Shown: piece by piece, positions 1-9,086 of the stretch
Layout: every line of letters starts with the position of its first letter
Numbering within the stretch: position 1 is the stretch's first letter
Source of the DNA: Aureimonas sp. SK2
GTDB taxonomy: Bacteria; Pseudomonadota; Alphaproteobacteria; Rhizobiales; Rhizobiaceae
Direction: 5' to 3'
NCBI RefSeq assembly: GCF_029813115.1
Contig: NZ_JAPZDS010000012.1
Span: forward strand, 79,152 to 143,151
Length of the DNA: 64,000 bases
The notes under the pieces: model-generated
The model's input: only the letters and a program-made list of their open reading frames with translations
Told to the model about the DNA's origin: nothing
The model's database searches: none
Made by a program: the position numbers and the translations under genes

Positions 1-33
1 GAGCACGAGGATGGAAAGGATCTTCGAGATCAT
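1..33 (-). CDS. lapA: LapA/DUF1049-family membrane protein (N-terminal fragment)
   Basis: Only the first eleven codons are present; they read MISKILSILVL on the minus strand from an ATG at 33. A short basic start followed by a hydrophobic stretch is what LapA (DUF1049) inner-membrane proteins show, and in related Rhizobiales lapA follows sppA and ihfB in this direction. LapA is a small membrane protein tied to LPS assembly control. The identification rests mainly on context because nothing else of the gene is visible. Confidence 0.5.
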   Translation of the reverse strand, partial: MISKILSILVL

Positions 34-164
34 GGTCTGTCCGTCTGAAGAGGCGCGAGGAGCTGGAGGCCACCCGGCCGGACGCCTCTGCGCGAGGCAT
101 CGGAACTAGGTATGGAGGGCGCGGCGCTCGTCAATCGGGCGCGCGATGGTCCGGGCGCGGATGC

Positions 165-446
165 TCAGGCGTCGTTAAGGCGCTCGCGCAGTTCCTTGCC
201 GGTCTTGAAGAAGGGAACCCACTTCTCCTCCACCTCGACCGACTCGCCGGTGCGCGGGTTGCGGCCGGCGCGCGGCGGGCGGTTCTTGACCGAAAAGGCG
301 CCGAAGCCGCGCAGCTCGACCCGGTTGCCGTCGCACAGCGCCTGCGTGATCTCGTCGAAGATGGCGTTGACGATGGTTTCCACGTCCCGCTGGTAGAGAT
401 GCGGATTGCGGCCGGCGATGATCTGCACGAGCTCGGACTTGATCAC
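165..446 (-). CDS. ihfB: Integration host factor subunit beta
   Basis: A 93-residue DNA-bending protein of the HU/IHF family, which pairs with IHF-alpha to bend DNA at promoters, origins and recombination sites. The start is taken at a GTG (446) because the product then opens with the usual MIKSELVQ-type helix, and a GGGGA ribosome site lies 8 bases upstream; the open frame runs further up but that part has no family match. The beta-arm region with RNPRTGE and the helix [22 protein letters not shown] are typical. It lies downstream of sppA and upstream of lapA on the same strand and may be co-transcribed. Confidence 0.93.
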   Translation of the reverse strand: MIKSELVQIIAGRNPHLYQRDVETIVNAIFDEITQALCDGNRVELRGFGAFSVKNRPPRAGRNPRTGESVEVEEKWVPFFKTGKELRERLNDA

Positions 447-556
447 GATATGGTTCCCCGAAGCGCAACCCCGAGGCGCCCTCGTGCGCACCACCCGCGA
501 CGCGCGACAAAAACGCCTTCAATTTCAACCAGATGAACGGGTCTTGGTGCCTGTTC

Positions 557-1513
557 TCAGCGGCCGGGAGGCTGCCAGAGCGACACCATCCCGTCAAGGT
601 GACCGGCGGCCCCCGCCGCGGCCTGCCCGAGCGCGCCGGCCAGGGGGTCGAAGCCGAGAAGGCCGGTCGCCAGCGCATGGGCGGCGCTTCCGAGCCCCCA
701 GCGCCCCTCGCGCTTGGGCTCGCGCTCCACGATCTCCAGGCCCTTGGGAACGCCGCGCTCCTCCTCGAACCAGCGCCGCACCTCGGCTTCGCCGCCGAGC
801 GCATCGACCAGACGGTTCTGGAGCCCCTGCTCGCCCGAGAACACCGAGCCGTCGGCGAGCGCATCCGTCTCGGCCGGCGTGAAGCCGCGCCGCTCGGACA
901 CCAGGCGCTTGAACCAGTCGTAGGAGCTGTTGACGAGACGGCCGATCATCTCGCGCGCCTCGGGCGGCGCCGGGTCGAAAGGTGAAGGCTCGGCCTTCAA
1001 GGGCGAGGACTTCACCGCCGCGACGTCGACGCCGATGCGCCCGAGCAGCACGGAAGCGTCCACATATTGGAAAAGGACGCCGATCGAGCCGACGATGGAG
1101 GAATTGTGGGCCACCACGCGGTCGGTCGCCATGGCGACCATGTAGCCGGCGGATGCGGCGAGCTGGCCGACCTCCGCCGCCACCGGCTTGGCCTCGGCAA
1201 GCCGCCGGACGGCGTGGAACAGCGTCTCGCCGCCGACCGTGGTGCCGCCCGGCGAGTTCACCCGGACGATCACGGCCCGGACGCTGTCGTCCTCGCGCAA
1301 CTCGTCCAGGAGATCGAGCATCTTGCGATCCTCGGTGATGAGCCCGGTGACCTCGACCCGCGCGATCGTCGGCCCCAGCCCGGCGTCCGGCCGCCAGCCC
1401 GAAGCGAGTGCGGCCAGCACCGCGGCGAGCGCCAGGACGAGGAACGCCACCACACGCCAGAAGGACAGTTTGCGGCGCAGCCGCCGACGGTCGATGATGC
1501 CTTGCGCGTCCAT
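557..1513 (-). CDS. sppA: Signal peptide peptidase SppA, 36 kDa type
   Basis: A membrane-anchored serine protease that degrades cleaved signal peptides. Residues 18-38 form one transmembrane helix; the rest would face the periplasm. The peptidase S49 fold shows the VNSPGG segment near residue 86, the nucleophile S121 in QLAASAGY and the general-base lysine K173 in SSPLKAEPSPF, so the Ser/Lys dyad is intact. At 318 residues it matches the short bacterial SppA form. It is divergent from lptC, with about 220 bases between them, and precedes ihfB by 110 bases. Confidence 0.92.
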   Translation of the reverse strand: MDAQGIIDRRRLRRKLSFWRVVAFLVLALAAVLAALASGWRPDAGLGPTIARVEVTGLITEDRKMLDLLDELREDDSVRAVIVRVNSPGGTTVGGETLFHAVRRLAEAKPVAAEVGQLAASAGYMVAMATDRVVAHNSSIVGSIGVLFQYVDASVLLGRIGVDVAAVKSSPLKAEPSPFDPAPPEAREMIGRLVNSSYDWFKRLVSERRGFTPAETDALADGSVFSGEQGLQNRLVDALGGEAEVRRWFEEERGVPKGLEIVEREPKREGRWGLGSAAHALATGLLGFDPLAGALGQAAAGAAGHLDGMVSLWQPPGR

Positions 1514-1626
1514 GCCAGCCCGCCTGCCCCCGTGAATTGCCCCGAGCGATAGACCGGCCGGACCGGCTTGCCAAGCGGGCGCGGCGCGCGGTCGGATCTT
1601 GCGCCGACGAGGCCCTCGCGCGCCGT

Positions 1627-1663
1627 GGTTTTACCATGTAAAAACCCTATATCCCGCATAGGG
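1627..1663. other. Two inverted repeats in the sppA/lptC divergent region
   Basis: Two small dyads lie next to each other. GGTTTTAC and GTAAAAACC flank a CAT at 1627-1646, with one extra A. CCCTAT and ATAGGG flank seven bases at 1645-1663. They sit between the divergent starts of sppA and lptC, so they could be operators or hairpins. No regulator can be named from the sequence. Confidence 0.35.
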
Positions 1664-1721
1664 AGGAACGGACGGGACGCCCCTTCGCGGCGCCGCCCCG
1701 ACTTCCCTTGCGAATCGTTCC

Positions 1722-1736
1722 GGAGCCCCTTTCATT
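1722..1736 (+). promoter_or_regulatory. Ribosome site and ATT start of lptC
   Basis: GGAG at 1722-1725 is followed, after 8 bases, by an ATT codon at 1734 in the lptC frame. From the in-frame TAG at 1659 to the GTG at 1857 there is no ATG, GTG or TTG in that frame. The ATT is therefore the best-placed initiator for a full-length LptC. Confidence 0.5.
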
Positions 1737-2453
1737 CTCGACGCACCCAACAGGCAGGGCACGCAGGCACCCACCACGCGCGACGACCTGGCCCTCGGCA
1801 ACGCCGCCGAGCGGCCCGCGAATGCTTTCGCGCGCGCGCAGCGCCACTCGCGACGCGTGCGCTGGCTCAAGATCGGCCTGCCGCTCGTGGCCAGCGCCAT
1901 CGTGCTGGCCGGCGTCGTCGCCACTTGGCTCGCGCGCAGCCTGCCCGCCGACATCGCCTTCGCCTCCACCTCCATCGAGGACGGGCGCCTCGTGATGAAC
2001 GACCCGCGCATGTCGGGCGTCGACGGCAACGACCGCCCCTTCTCCATGGTGGCGAGCCGCGCCATCCAGGCGCTCGGCGGCTCCAGCATCGACCTCGAGG
2101 GCGTGCGCGCCAACCTGACGGTGGACGAAGGCACCACGGCCGAGCTCACCGCCGCCAAGGGCCGCTTCGACACGCGCACCAACGTCCTGCGCCTCTACGA
2201 CCAGATTGCCGTGGAGACGACCAGCGGCATCCGCATCCGCATGCAGAGCGCCGACGTCGCGCTGGAAGGCGGCACGCTGACCGGCACCGGACCTGTCGAG
2301 ATCGCCACCAGCGACCAGCGGCTGGAAGCGGGCAACGTCTCCATCTCGAACGGCGGCAAGACGCTGTCCTTCGGCAACCGCGTCAAGCTGACCCTTCTTC
2401 CGCAGTCCCTTTCCAACGGGGGCGACGCCCCCACGAGCGAGCCCGGACAATGA
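1734..2453 (+). CDS. lptC: LPS export ABC transporter periplasmic/membrane component LptC
   Basis: LptC links the LptBFG transporter to the periplasmic LPS bridge. The product has an N-terminal cytoplasmic segment, one transmembrane helix (WLKIGLPLVASAIVLAGVVATWL) and a beta-rich domain in which ANLTVDEGTTAELTAAKGRFD and later strands match the LptC/LptA jellyroll pattern. The conserved RAQRHSRRVRWLKIGLP block starts before the first ordinary start codon (GTG 1857). I therefore place the start at ATT 1734, which has a well-spaced GGAG and gives 239 residues. The gene overlaps lptA by four bases (ATGA). Confidence 0.85.
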   Translation: MLDAPNRQGTQAPTTRDDLALGNAAERPANAFARAQRHSRRVRWLKIGLPLVASAIVLAGVVATWLARSLPADIAFASTSIEDGRLVMNDPRMSGVDGNDRPFSMVASRAIQALGGSSIDLEGVRANLTVDEGTTAELTAAKGRFDTRTNVLRLYDQIAVETTSGIRIRMQSADVALEGGTLTGTGPVEIATSDQRLEAGNVSISNGGKTLSFGNRVKLTLLPQSLSNGGDAPTSEPGQ

Positions 2454-3064
2454 CCCCCACCCACAAACTGCCCGTCCTCGCAGCCGTTCTCGGCGCCCTG
2501 TGCCTCGCGGGACCGGCCGCCGCGCAGGAACAGTCGCAAGGCTTCGGCAACTCCTTCGGCGGCCTCCAGGTGCAGGGCGACCAGCCCGTCGCCATCGAAT
2601 CGAACCAGCTCGACGTCGACGACGGCCAGTCGCTCGCGACCTTCTCCGGCGACGTCAGCGTGCGGCAGGGCCAGACCTCGATGAACGCCGAGAAGCTCCT
2701 GGTCTACTACGTGCGCAACGGCGAAGGCGGCGCCCAGCCGGCGGCGCAGCGCTCCAACATGCCGGGCGGCTCGGGCGACATCAGCCGCCTGGAGGCGACC
2801 GGCAAGGTGACGATCCGCTCGGCCGACCAGGTGGCCACCGCCAACAAGGCGGAGTTCGACATGAAGACGCAAGTCGCGCTCCTGACCGGCGACGTGGTGC
2901 TCAGCCAGGGCAAGAACGTCGCGACGGGCTGCGTGCTGCGCATCCAGATGGACACGGGCGTCGCGCGCCTCCAGAGCAACAACTGCAACGGCGCCTCGGG
3001 CGGCGGCGGCCGGGTGCGCATGCTCCTGTCGCCGGGCGCCGGCGGCGCGCCGGGCACCAACTAA
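2450..3064 (+). CDS. lptA: LPS transport periplasmic bridge protein LptA
   Basis: A 204-residue periplasmic protein with a signal peptide ending near AGPAAAQ (residues 1-23). It has the OstA/LptA fold: segments such as QPVAIESNQLDVDDGQSLA, FSGDVSVRQGQTSMNAEKL and LEATGKVTIRSADQVATANKAEFD are the repeating strands that form the LPS-carrying slide. The ATG at 2450 overlaps the lptC stop, so translation is probably coupled. It ends in a Gly/Ala-rich tail. With LptC before it and LptB after it this is the standard lptCAB order. Confidence 0.93.
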   Translation: MTPTHKLPVLAAVLGALCLAGPAAAQEQSQGFGNSFGGLQVQGDQPVAIESNQLDVDDGQSLATFSGDVSVRQGQTSMNAEKLLVYYVRNGEGGAQPAAQRSNMPGGSGDISRLEATGKVTIRSADQVATANKAEFDMKTQVALLTGDVVLSQGKNVATGCVLRIQMDTGVARLQSNNCNGASGGGGRVRMLLSPGAGGAPGTN

Positions 3065-3192
3065 GCTCCCCTTCCCGCTCCCGTTCCCAGGCGGGCCGGC
3101 CTCGCGCCGGCCGCCCCGACACCGGACGACACGTGGCCGCACAGTTCGAGACCCTCCCTTCCCCGCTCCCCGGCGATCCGCGCGAGGCGGCG

Positions 3193-3945
<753 letters not shown>

Positions 3946-3956
3946 CGGTTTCGCGC

Positions 3957-3976
3957 GCCGCGCTAGCGCGTTTTTC
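3957..3976 (+). terminator. Short GC dyad with T-tract after lptB
   Basis: CGCGCTAGCGCG at 3959-3970 is followed by TTTTTC. The stem is short, so this is at best a weak Rho-independent terminator between lptB and rpoN. Confidence 0.4.
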
Positions 3977-4005
3977 TTGACAAGCAAGATGCGGACCAGT
4001 TTCCT
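3977..4005 (+). promoter_or_regulatory. Possible rpoN promoter
   Basis: A perfect -35 TTGACA (3977-3982) is followed 17 bases later by a poor -10, TTTCCT. It lies about 50 bases before the rpoN start and directly after the terminator-like dyad, so rpoN may have its own promoter inside the lpt-rpoN block. Confidence 0.35.
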
Positions 4006-4054
4006 TCCGGTGCTTGCCCCAGGCTGACGGGGCGCTGCCGGAGGGAGGATCGCC

Positions 4055-5515
4055 GTGAACTTGTCGATAAACCTCCAAGTGCGTCAGAGCCAGTCGCTCA
4101 CCATGACGCCCCAGCTCCTGCAGTCGATCCGGCTCCTGCAGTTCCACCATGTCGAGCTTCTCGCCTTTCTCCAGGGCGAAGCGGACGGCAACCCGCTACT
4201 GGAACTCGTCCCGCCCGCCGAGCCGGCCGCTCCCGCCCCGGCGGAGGCCCCGTCCGCCGCGCCCGTCGGCGACCCCGCGCCGCTGTCGGGCTGGCAGGAC
4301 GACGGGGCGGCGTTCTCCGACGGCACCGGCCCCGAGGGCGAACGGCACCCCGACGCTGCCGACCGACTCCTTGATCTCCCCCGCGCCGCCTCAGCGGGGC
4401 CGGCTCCGGACGGCGCCTCTTGGGAGGAGCGGCTCGGCGAGGACCTGCCATCGCTCCACGCCCACGCCCTGTCGGAAATCGCCGAGGTCTTCGCTCGCGC
4501 CGACGAACGGCGCCTGGCGGAGGTCTGGCTCGCCGATCTCGACGCGTCGGGCTTCCTGTTTCCCGACCTCGACCTGCCGGACGAGGTCCTGCCGCTCCTG
4601 CGGCGCCTTCAGGACGAGGCGGAGCCGGCGGGCCTCTTCGCGCGCTCGCTGGAGGAGTGCCTCTCGATCCAGCTCCGTCGGCGCGACCGGCTGGATCCGG
4701 TGATGGCCTGCGTCCTCGCCAACCTGCCGCTTCTGGCCCGCCGCGACTTCGCCGCCCTGTCACGCCTGACGGGCGAAAGCGAGGGAGACCTCCTGGAGAT
4801 TCTCGCCGAGATCCGCTCGCTCGATCCGCGCCCGGGCTCGGCCTTCTCGCTTGCCCCGCCGGCGGCCGTGGTGCCCGATGCGGTGGTGACGCAAGACAAG
4901 GGCGCGCCGGGGGGCTGGACGGTCGCGCTGAACCCCGACGCCTTTCCCCGGCTGCGCATCCGCGCCGAAAGCGGCCTGGCCTCGGCGCGCGGCGGCGAGG
5001 AGCGCGCCTTCCTCGCCCAGTGCCGGCAGTCGGCCGGCTGGCTTCAGCGCTCGCTGGAAGGGCGAGCCCGGACCATCCTGAAGGTCGCCGATGAAATCGT
5101 GCGCCGCCAGGGCGCGTTCCTTCGGCATGGCGGCGGTCACCTCAAGCCCATGACGCTGATGGACGTCGCCGAGGCCGTGGGCATGCACGAATCCACGATC
5201 AGCCGCGTGACGGCCGGCAAGTATCTCGCCACGCCCCGCGGCACGATGGAGATGAAGGCGTTCTTTTCCGGCGCCATCGCGGCCAGCGACGGGGGCGAGG
5301 CGCACTCGGCCGAGAGCGTCAAGTTGCGCATCCGCACGCTGGTCGCGGCCGAAGCCGCAGGGGGCGTCCTGTCGGACGACGACATCGCGGCCCGGCTCGG
5401 CGGCGAGGGCATCGAGCTCGCCCGCCGCACGGTCGCCAAGTACCGCGAGGCGCTCGGAATCCCCTCCTCCGTACAACGCCGGCGCGAGATGAAGGCCCGG
5501 CGCCTCGCCGGCTAG
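4055..5515 (+). CDS. rpoN: RNA polymerase sigma-54 factor
   Basis: Sigma-54 directs transcription of nitrogen, C4-dicarboxylate and related genes with AAA+ activators. The glutamine- and leucine-rich region I (LRQSQSLTMTPQLLQSIRLLQ-like, residues 8-28) is present. The middle core-binding domain, the helix-turn-helix near HESTISRVTAGKYL and the RpoN box ARRTVAKYRE near the C-terminus follow in order. The start is a GTG (4055) after a strong GGGAGG; the product has 486 residues, normal for the family. The genes hpf and ptsN follow, the usual rpoN-hpf-ptsN order. Confidence 0.96.
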   Translation: MNLSINLQVRQSQSLTMTPQLLQSIRLLQFHHVELLAFLQGEADGNPLLELVPPAEPAAPAPAEAPSAAPVGDPAPLSGWQDDGAAFSDGTGPEGERHPDAADRLLDLPRAASAGPAPDGASWEERLGEDLPSLHAHALSEIAEVFARADERRLAEVWLADLDASGFLFPDLDLPDEVLPLLRRLQDEAEPAGLFARSLEECLSIQLRRRDRLDPVMACVLANLPLLARRDFAALSRLTGESEGDLLEILAEIRSLDPRPGSAFSLAPPAAVVPDAVVTQDKGAPGGWTVALNPDAFPRLRIRAESGLASARGGEERAFLAQCRQSAGWLQRSLEGRARTILKVADEIVRRQGAFLRHGGGHLKPMTLMDVAEAVGMHESTISRVTAGKYLATPRGTMEMKAFFSGAIAASDGGEAHSAESVKLRIRTLVAAEAAGGVLSDDDIAARLGGEGIELARRTVAKYREALGIPSSVQRRREMKARRLAG

Positions 5516-5689
5516 GAGCCGCCTCCTCACGGCCATCGCATTTTCGGTAGTCGGGCCTTGGCCGCGCCGCCAAATTGGGATCGAATGATTCCCCCGGCGG
5601 GCCGGAACGAAATGGTCGTGGAGAGTCTTGGAGAAGACGGCGACCGACCATTCGAGGGCCAGTCGCCGGACGAATGGAAGGAGACCAGA

Positions 5690-6265
5690 ATGGGACTTCG
5701 TGTATCGGGCCGACACATGGACGTGGGCGAAGCCTTTCGCTCGCGCATCGAGGATCGGCTGAACGACTTGGTCGCCAAGTACTTCGACGGGAATTATTCC
5801 GGCGCCGTCGTCATGTCCAAGGAGGGCGCGCGCACCTGCGCCGACATCACCCTCCATCTGGACAGCGGCGTCTACTTCCAGGCCACCGCCGATACCCACG
5901 ACCCTGAATCCAGCTTCCTGGAGGCCTCGGAGAAGATCGAGAAGCGCCTGCGACGCTACAAGCGGCGCCTGAAGGACCACAAGGCGAGCGCCGCGGGTTC
6001 GCGCGAGATCGCCTATACCGTCATTTCGGCCGTGCCCGACGAGACGGACGAGGTGCCCGAGGACTTCGCCCCGGCCGTGATCGCGGAGACATCGCTGGTC
6101 ATGGGCACGATGAGCGTCGCCAACGCCGTCATGGAACTCGACCGCCGGGACGGCCCCGTCGTCGTCTTCAAGAACGGCGCCACGGAGGAGGTCAACATCG
6201 TCTACCGCCGCCCGGACGGGAACGTCGGCTGGATCGACCCCTCGACATTGCGGGCCAGGGTCTGA
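5690..6265 (+). CDS. hpf: Ribosome hibernation promoting factor, long form
   Basis: A ribosome-associated protein that drives dimerisation of idle ribosomes into 100S particles. The N-terminal domain (residues 1-105) has the S30AE fold with VSGRHMDVGEAFRSRIEDRL. A linker leads to a C-terminal dimerisation domain (about 130-191) ending with RRPDGNVGWIDPSTLRA. The frame is open from 5558, but the family start and a GGAAGGAG ribosome site point to ATG 5690 (191 residues). It lies between rpoN and ptsN. Confidence 0.93.
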   Translation: MGLRVSGRHMDVGEAFRSRIEDRLNDLVAKYFDGNYSGAVVMSKEGARTCADITLHLDSGVYFQATADTHDPESSFLEASEKIEKRLRRYKRRLKDHKASAAGSREIAYTVISAVPDETDEVPEDFAPAVIAETSLVMGTMSVANAVMELDRRDGPVVVFKNGATEEVNIVYRRPDGNVGWIDPSTLRARV

Positions 6266-6284
6266 TACCCGCCGCACGGGTAAC

Positions 6285-6307
6285 CGGCCGGAGCTCCGCT
6301 CCGGCCG
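6285..6307 (+). other. Hairpin between hpf and ptsN
   Basis: CGGCCGGAGC and its exact complement flank a three-base loop (stem 10 bp). No T-tract follows, so it may be an mRNA stabiliser or attenuator rather than a terminator. Confidence 0.4.
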
Positions 6308-6409
6308 CTGTCCGTCGGCGCGCGTCCGGGAAGGGCCGCGCAAGGTCTATCCGGCACGCTCCGCCTCCGATGGGCGGCGCGAACCGGGCGAGCGGAAGGC
6401 ATTGACGAC

Positions 6410-6874
6410 GTGGAGCTGTCCGATCTGATCCGGGAGGAGGCGATCCTTCCCTCTCTCAAAGCCCACTCCAAGAAGCAGGTCCTGCAGGAACTCTCGGAAC
6501 GGGCTGCGGCCCTTTGCGGCCTGGAGGCGCGGGACATCTTCGAGACCGTGGTGGCGCGCGAGAAGCTCGGCTCCACCGGGATCGGACACGGCATCGCCAT
6601 TCCCCATGGCAAGCTGGCGGGCGTCGGGCGCATCCAGGGCGTCTTCGCGCGCCTCGCCAAGCCGATCGACTTCGAATCGCTCGACGACCAGCCGGTGGAC
6701 CTCGTCTTCCTGCTGATCGCGCCGGAAGGGTCGGGCGCCGACCATCTCAAGGCGCTGTCCAAGATCGCGCGCCTGCTGCGCGATCCGCGCACGGTGGACG
6801 AGTTGCGCGCCTCGCGCGACGCGAGTTCTCTCCATCATTTGATGACGCGCCAGGCGCCGCCCCACGCGGCCTGA
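6410..6874 (+). CDS. ptsN: PTS IIA-like nitrogen regulatory protein
   Basis: EIIA-Ntr is the terminal phosphate acceptor of the nitrogen PTS and a regulator of potassium transport, carbon/nitrogen balance and PHB storage. The 154-residue product has the PTS_EIIA type 2 fold, with the phospho-histidine H66 in GIAIPHGKL and the strand PVDLVFLLIAPEG. The start is a GTG with GGAAGG ten bases upstream. HPr, EIIA(Man) and HprK, the other soluble parts of the system, are encoded at 14.8-16.2 kb in this window. Confidence 0.93.
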   Translation: MELSDLIREEAILPSLKAHSKKQVLQELSERAAALCGLEARDIFETVVAREKLGSTGIGHGIAIPHGKLAGVGRIQGVFARLAKPIDFESLDDQPVDLVFLLIAPEGSGADHLKALSKIARLLRDPRTVDELRASRDASSLHHLMTRQAPPHAA

Positions 6875-6883
6875 TCCCCATAC

Positions 6884-6917
6884 GAAAAGACCGGCGCGGG
6901 GCAGGCCCGGCCGGTCT
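6884..6917 (-). terminator. Terminator downstream of the hsp20-DUF1150 pair
   Basis: AGACCGG (6888-6894) pairs with CCGGTCT (6911-6917). On the minus strand the stem runs into TTTTCG. It lies between the convergent ends of ptsN and the DUF1150 gene and fits best as the terminator of the latter. Confidence 0.6.
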
Positions 6918-6942
6918 CGACGGTCTCGCGATCGTGGACGGT

Positions 6943-7200
6943 TCAGTGGATGCTGACCGTCATCAGTTCGTTCTCGGTGGCGCTCGCCAGGATCGACCCG
7001 CGATCGTCGGACACGGCCAGCGGCGTGCCGTCGGCCGAGAACAAGGCCCAGAGCTTGAGGCCCGGGCGAATCGACTGGGCGGAGGGGAAACGGGCGCGGA
7101 TGTCGTCGGACGACATGCGGCGGAGATAGGCCAGGTGGCCCTCGCCGATGGAGGCGAGGTCGGACTGGGAAACCGGGGCGATGGAATTCGTTCGGGTCAT
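6943..7200 (-). CDS. DUF1150 family protein
   Basis: An 85-residue protein of unknown function found throughout Alphaproteobacteria, usually directly after a small heat-shock gene as here. The core SIGEGHLAYLRRMSSDDIRARFP followed by LWALFSADGTPLAVSDDRG is the family signature. The start at ATG 7200 has GGAGA six bases upstream; the longer open frame has no homologous N-terminus. No membrane segment or catalytic motif is visible. Its placement suggests a role with Hsp20 in heat or stress response, but this is inference. Confidence 0.85.
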   Translation of the reverse strand: MTRTNSIAPVSQSDLASIGEGHLAYLRRMSSDDIRARFPSAQSIRPGLKLWALFSADGTPLAVSDDRGSILASATENELMTVSIH

Positions 7201-7244
7201 GTTGCGTCTCCTGAAGAGGCAAACGGGAGATCGGGTCCGAGGTT

Positions 7245-7703
7245 TCAATCCTCGACGACGATCTCGATCTTTTTCACCACGCGTTCGGGCTCGGGCTTGA
7301 CGAGATCGATCATCAGAAGACCGTTCTTCAGCTGGGCTCCCAGGATCCGCATGCCGTCGGCGAAGAGAAAGCTCTTCTGGAACTGGCGCGCGGCGATGCC
7401 CCGGTGCAGGAAATCCCTCTCCTCCCGGTCGCTCTGCGAGCCCCGGATGGTGAGCTGATTGTCTTCCGTCGTGATCTCGAGATCGTCCGGCTGGAAGCCG
7501 GCCACCGCAAGCGTGATGCGAATGGCGGGTTCGCCCCCCAGCTTGCCGTCCCCTGCGGCGCCTTGGCGCTCACTGGGGGCGCGGATGCGCTCGATGTTGA
7601 ACGGGGGATAGCCGTCGCTGGCCTTCCCCATCCGCTCGAGCATCCGCTCCACCCCGTCGAAACCGAGGAGCAGCGGACTGGAAAACGGCGTCATCCTGTT
7701 CAT
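7245..7703 (-). CDS. Small heat shock protein, Hsp20/IbpA family
   Basis: A 152-residue ATP-independent chaperone that holds unfolding proteins. The alpha-crystallin domain spans about residues 40-140, with IRITLAVAGFQPDDLEITTEDNQLTIRGSQ and the closing strands ILGAQLKNGLLMIDLVKPEPE. The N-terminus MTPFSSPLLLGFDGVERMLERM is IbpA/HspH-like. Two ATGs (7703 and 7694) are possible starts. Upstream is a sigma-32-like promoter and a leader in which a hairpin covers the ribosome site. A 44-base gap separates it from the DUF1150 gene. Confidence 0.92.
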   Translation of the reverse strand: MNRMTPFSSPLLLGFDGVERMLERMGKASDGYPPFNIERIRAPSERQGAAGDGKLGGEPAIRITLAVAGFQPDDLEITTEDNQLTIRGSQSDREERDFLHRGIAARQFQKSFLFADGMRILGAQLKNGLLMIDLVKPEPERVVKKIEIVVED

Positions 7704-7711
7704 GTCACGGC

Positions 7712-7771
7712 AAGCCCTTGTCTCAAGCGACTTGTCGGTCGGGGCCCTCGTGCGGCACCCCGCTCGACCTG
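7712..7771 (-). promoter_or_regulatory. ROSE-like RNA thermometer in the hsp20 leader
   Basis: In the minus-strand leader the ribosome-site sequence AAGGG (7719-7715) is completely paired. CAAGGGCTT (7720-7712) pairs with AAGTCGCTTG (7733-7724) across a three-base loop, with one bulged G in the anti-SD strand. A second GC-rich hairpin, with GGTCG/CGACC arms, lies further 5'. ROSE elements upstream of rhizobial hsp20 genes have this design. Family membership is not proven. Confidence 0.5.
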
Positions 7772-7777
7772 TCCGAG

Positions 7778-7805
7778 ATATGGCGACCCGAAGGGCTCCG
7801 TTCAA
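7778..7805 (-). promoter_or_regulatory. Sigma-32-like promoter of hsp20
   Basis: On the minus strand TTGAAC (7805-7800) and CCATAT (7783-7778) are 16 bases apart. This resembles the alphaproteobacterial heat-shock consensus of CTTGAA and a CCATnT-type -10. It would give a leader of about 70 bases. Confidence 0.5.
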
Positions 7806-7871
7806 TGCATGCCGACCCTTCGCGGCCCCGACACCATTCAGCGCCCCAAAGATTGACGAAACCTTGCCGCC

Positions 7872-8345
<474 letters not shown>

Positions 8346-8368
8346 GGAGGACGCTCCCGAATGCGATG

Positions 8369-8412
8369 AAAACGACAAAGGCGGCCTCGCCCCATATGGA
8401 CGCGAGGCCGCC
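8369..8412 (-). terminator. Terminator of the fasciclin gene
   Basis: A perfect 11-bp stem (8380-8390 with 8402-8412) and an 11-base loop; on the minus strand TTTGTCGTTTTC follows. It lies directly downstream of the fasciclin stop. Confidence 0.75.
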
Positions 8413-8431
8413 CGAAATCCATGGGATGCGA

Positions 8432-8989
8432 TCAGGGCATCAGCACGGTGTCGATGACGTGCACGACGCCGTTCTTCTGCATCACGTCCGCTTGGGTCAC
8501 GGTCGCCACATGGCCCTTGGCGTCGGTGACCGTCAGCTTCTTGCCCTTCATGGCGAGCGTCAGGGTCTCGCCCTCGACGGTCTTCACCACGTGCTTGCCG
8601 CCGTCGTCCTTGATCATCTTCATGGCGGCGGCCGACGTCGCCTCGGCCGGCACCACGTGATAGGTGAGGATTTTGGTCAGCATCGCCTTGTTCTCGGGCT
8701 TGACCAGCGTCTCCACGGTGCCGGCCGGCAGCTTGGCGAAGGCCGCGTCGGTCGGGGCGAAGACCGTGAAGGGACCCTTGCCGTCCAGCGTCTTCACGAG
8801 GCCGGCCGCCTTCACGGCCGCCACCAGGGTCTTCAGATTGCCGGCGTTCGGCGCGTTCTCGGCGATCGTCTTGGAGGCGTACATCGGCGCGCCCCCGACC
8901 TCGACCACCTTGTCCTTGGCCATCGCGAGGCCGGCCGAGCCGACGAGAAGCGAGGCGACGACGGCACTGCGAGCGAGCTTGGAGATCAT
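8432..8989 (-). CDS. Fasciclin-domain secreted protein
   Basis: A 185-residue protein with a signal peptide (residues 1-24, ending GLAMA) and one FAS1 domain. The H1 and H2 boxes are recognisable: GPFTVFAPTDAAFAKLPAG and the C-terminal DVMQKNGVVHVIDTVLMP. Bacterial single-FAS1 proteins are periplasmic or surface adhesion-type proteins, in rhizobia linked to host contact (Nex18). It is monocistronic: a terminator follows and arfB lies upstream with its own ribosome site. Exact function unknown. Confidence 0.9.
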   Translation of the reverse strand: MISKLARSAVVASLLVGSAGLAMAKDKVVEVGGAPMYASKTIAENAPNAGNLKTLVAAVKAAGLVKTLDGKGPFTVFAPTDAAFAKLPAGTVETLVKPENKAMLTKILTYHVVPAEATSAAAMKMIKDDGGKHVVKTVEGETLTLAMKGKKLTVTDAKGHVATVTQADVMQKNGVVHVIDTVLMP

Positions 8990-9086
8990 GGGTCCGTTTC
9001 CCCTGTTGGTTGCCCCGGCTGGCGGGGTCGACAGGAGCTACGAGGCCGGATGCGGCGACGGATGCAGCTCGGGTCAGAATTTTTTT

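Noticed and set aside
4760..6343. 527-residue minus-strand frame
   Set aside because: Antisense to rpoN and hpf, which are strongly supported on the plus strand.
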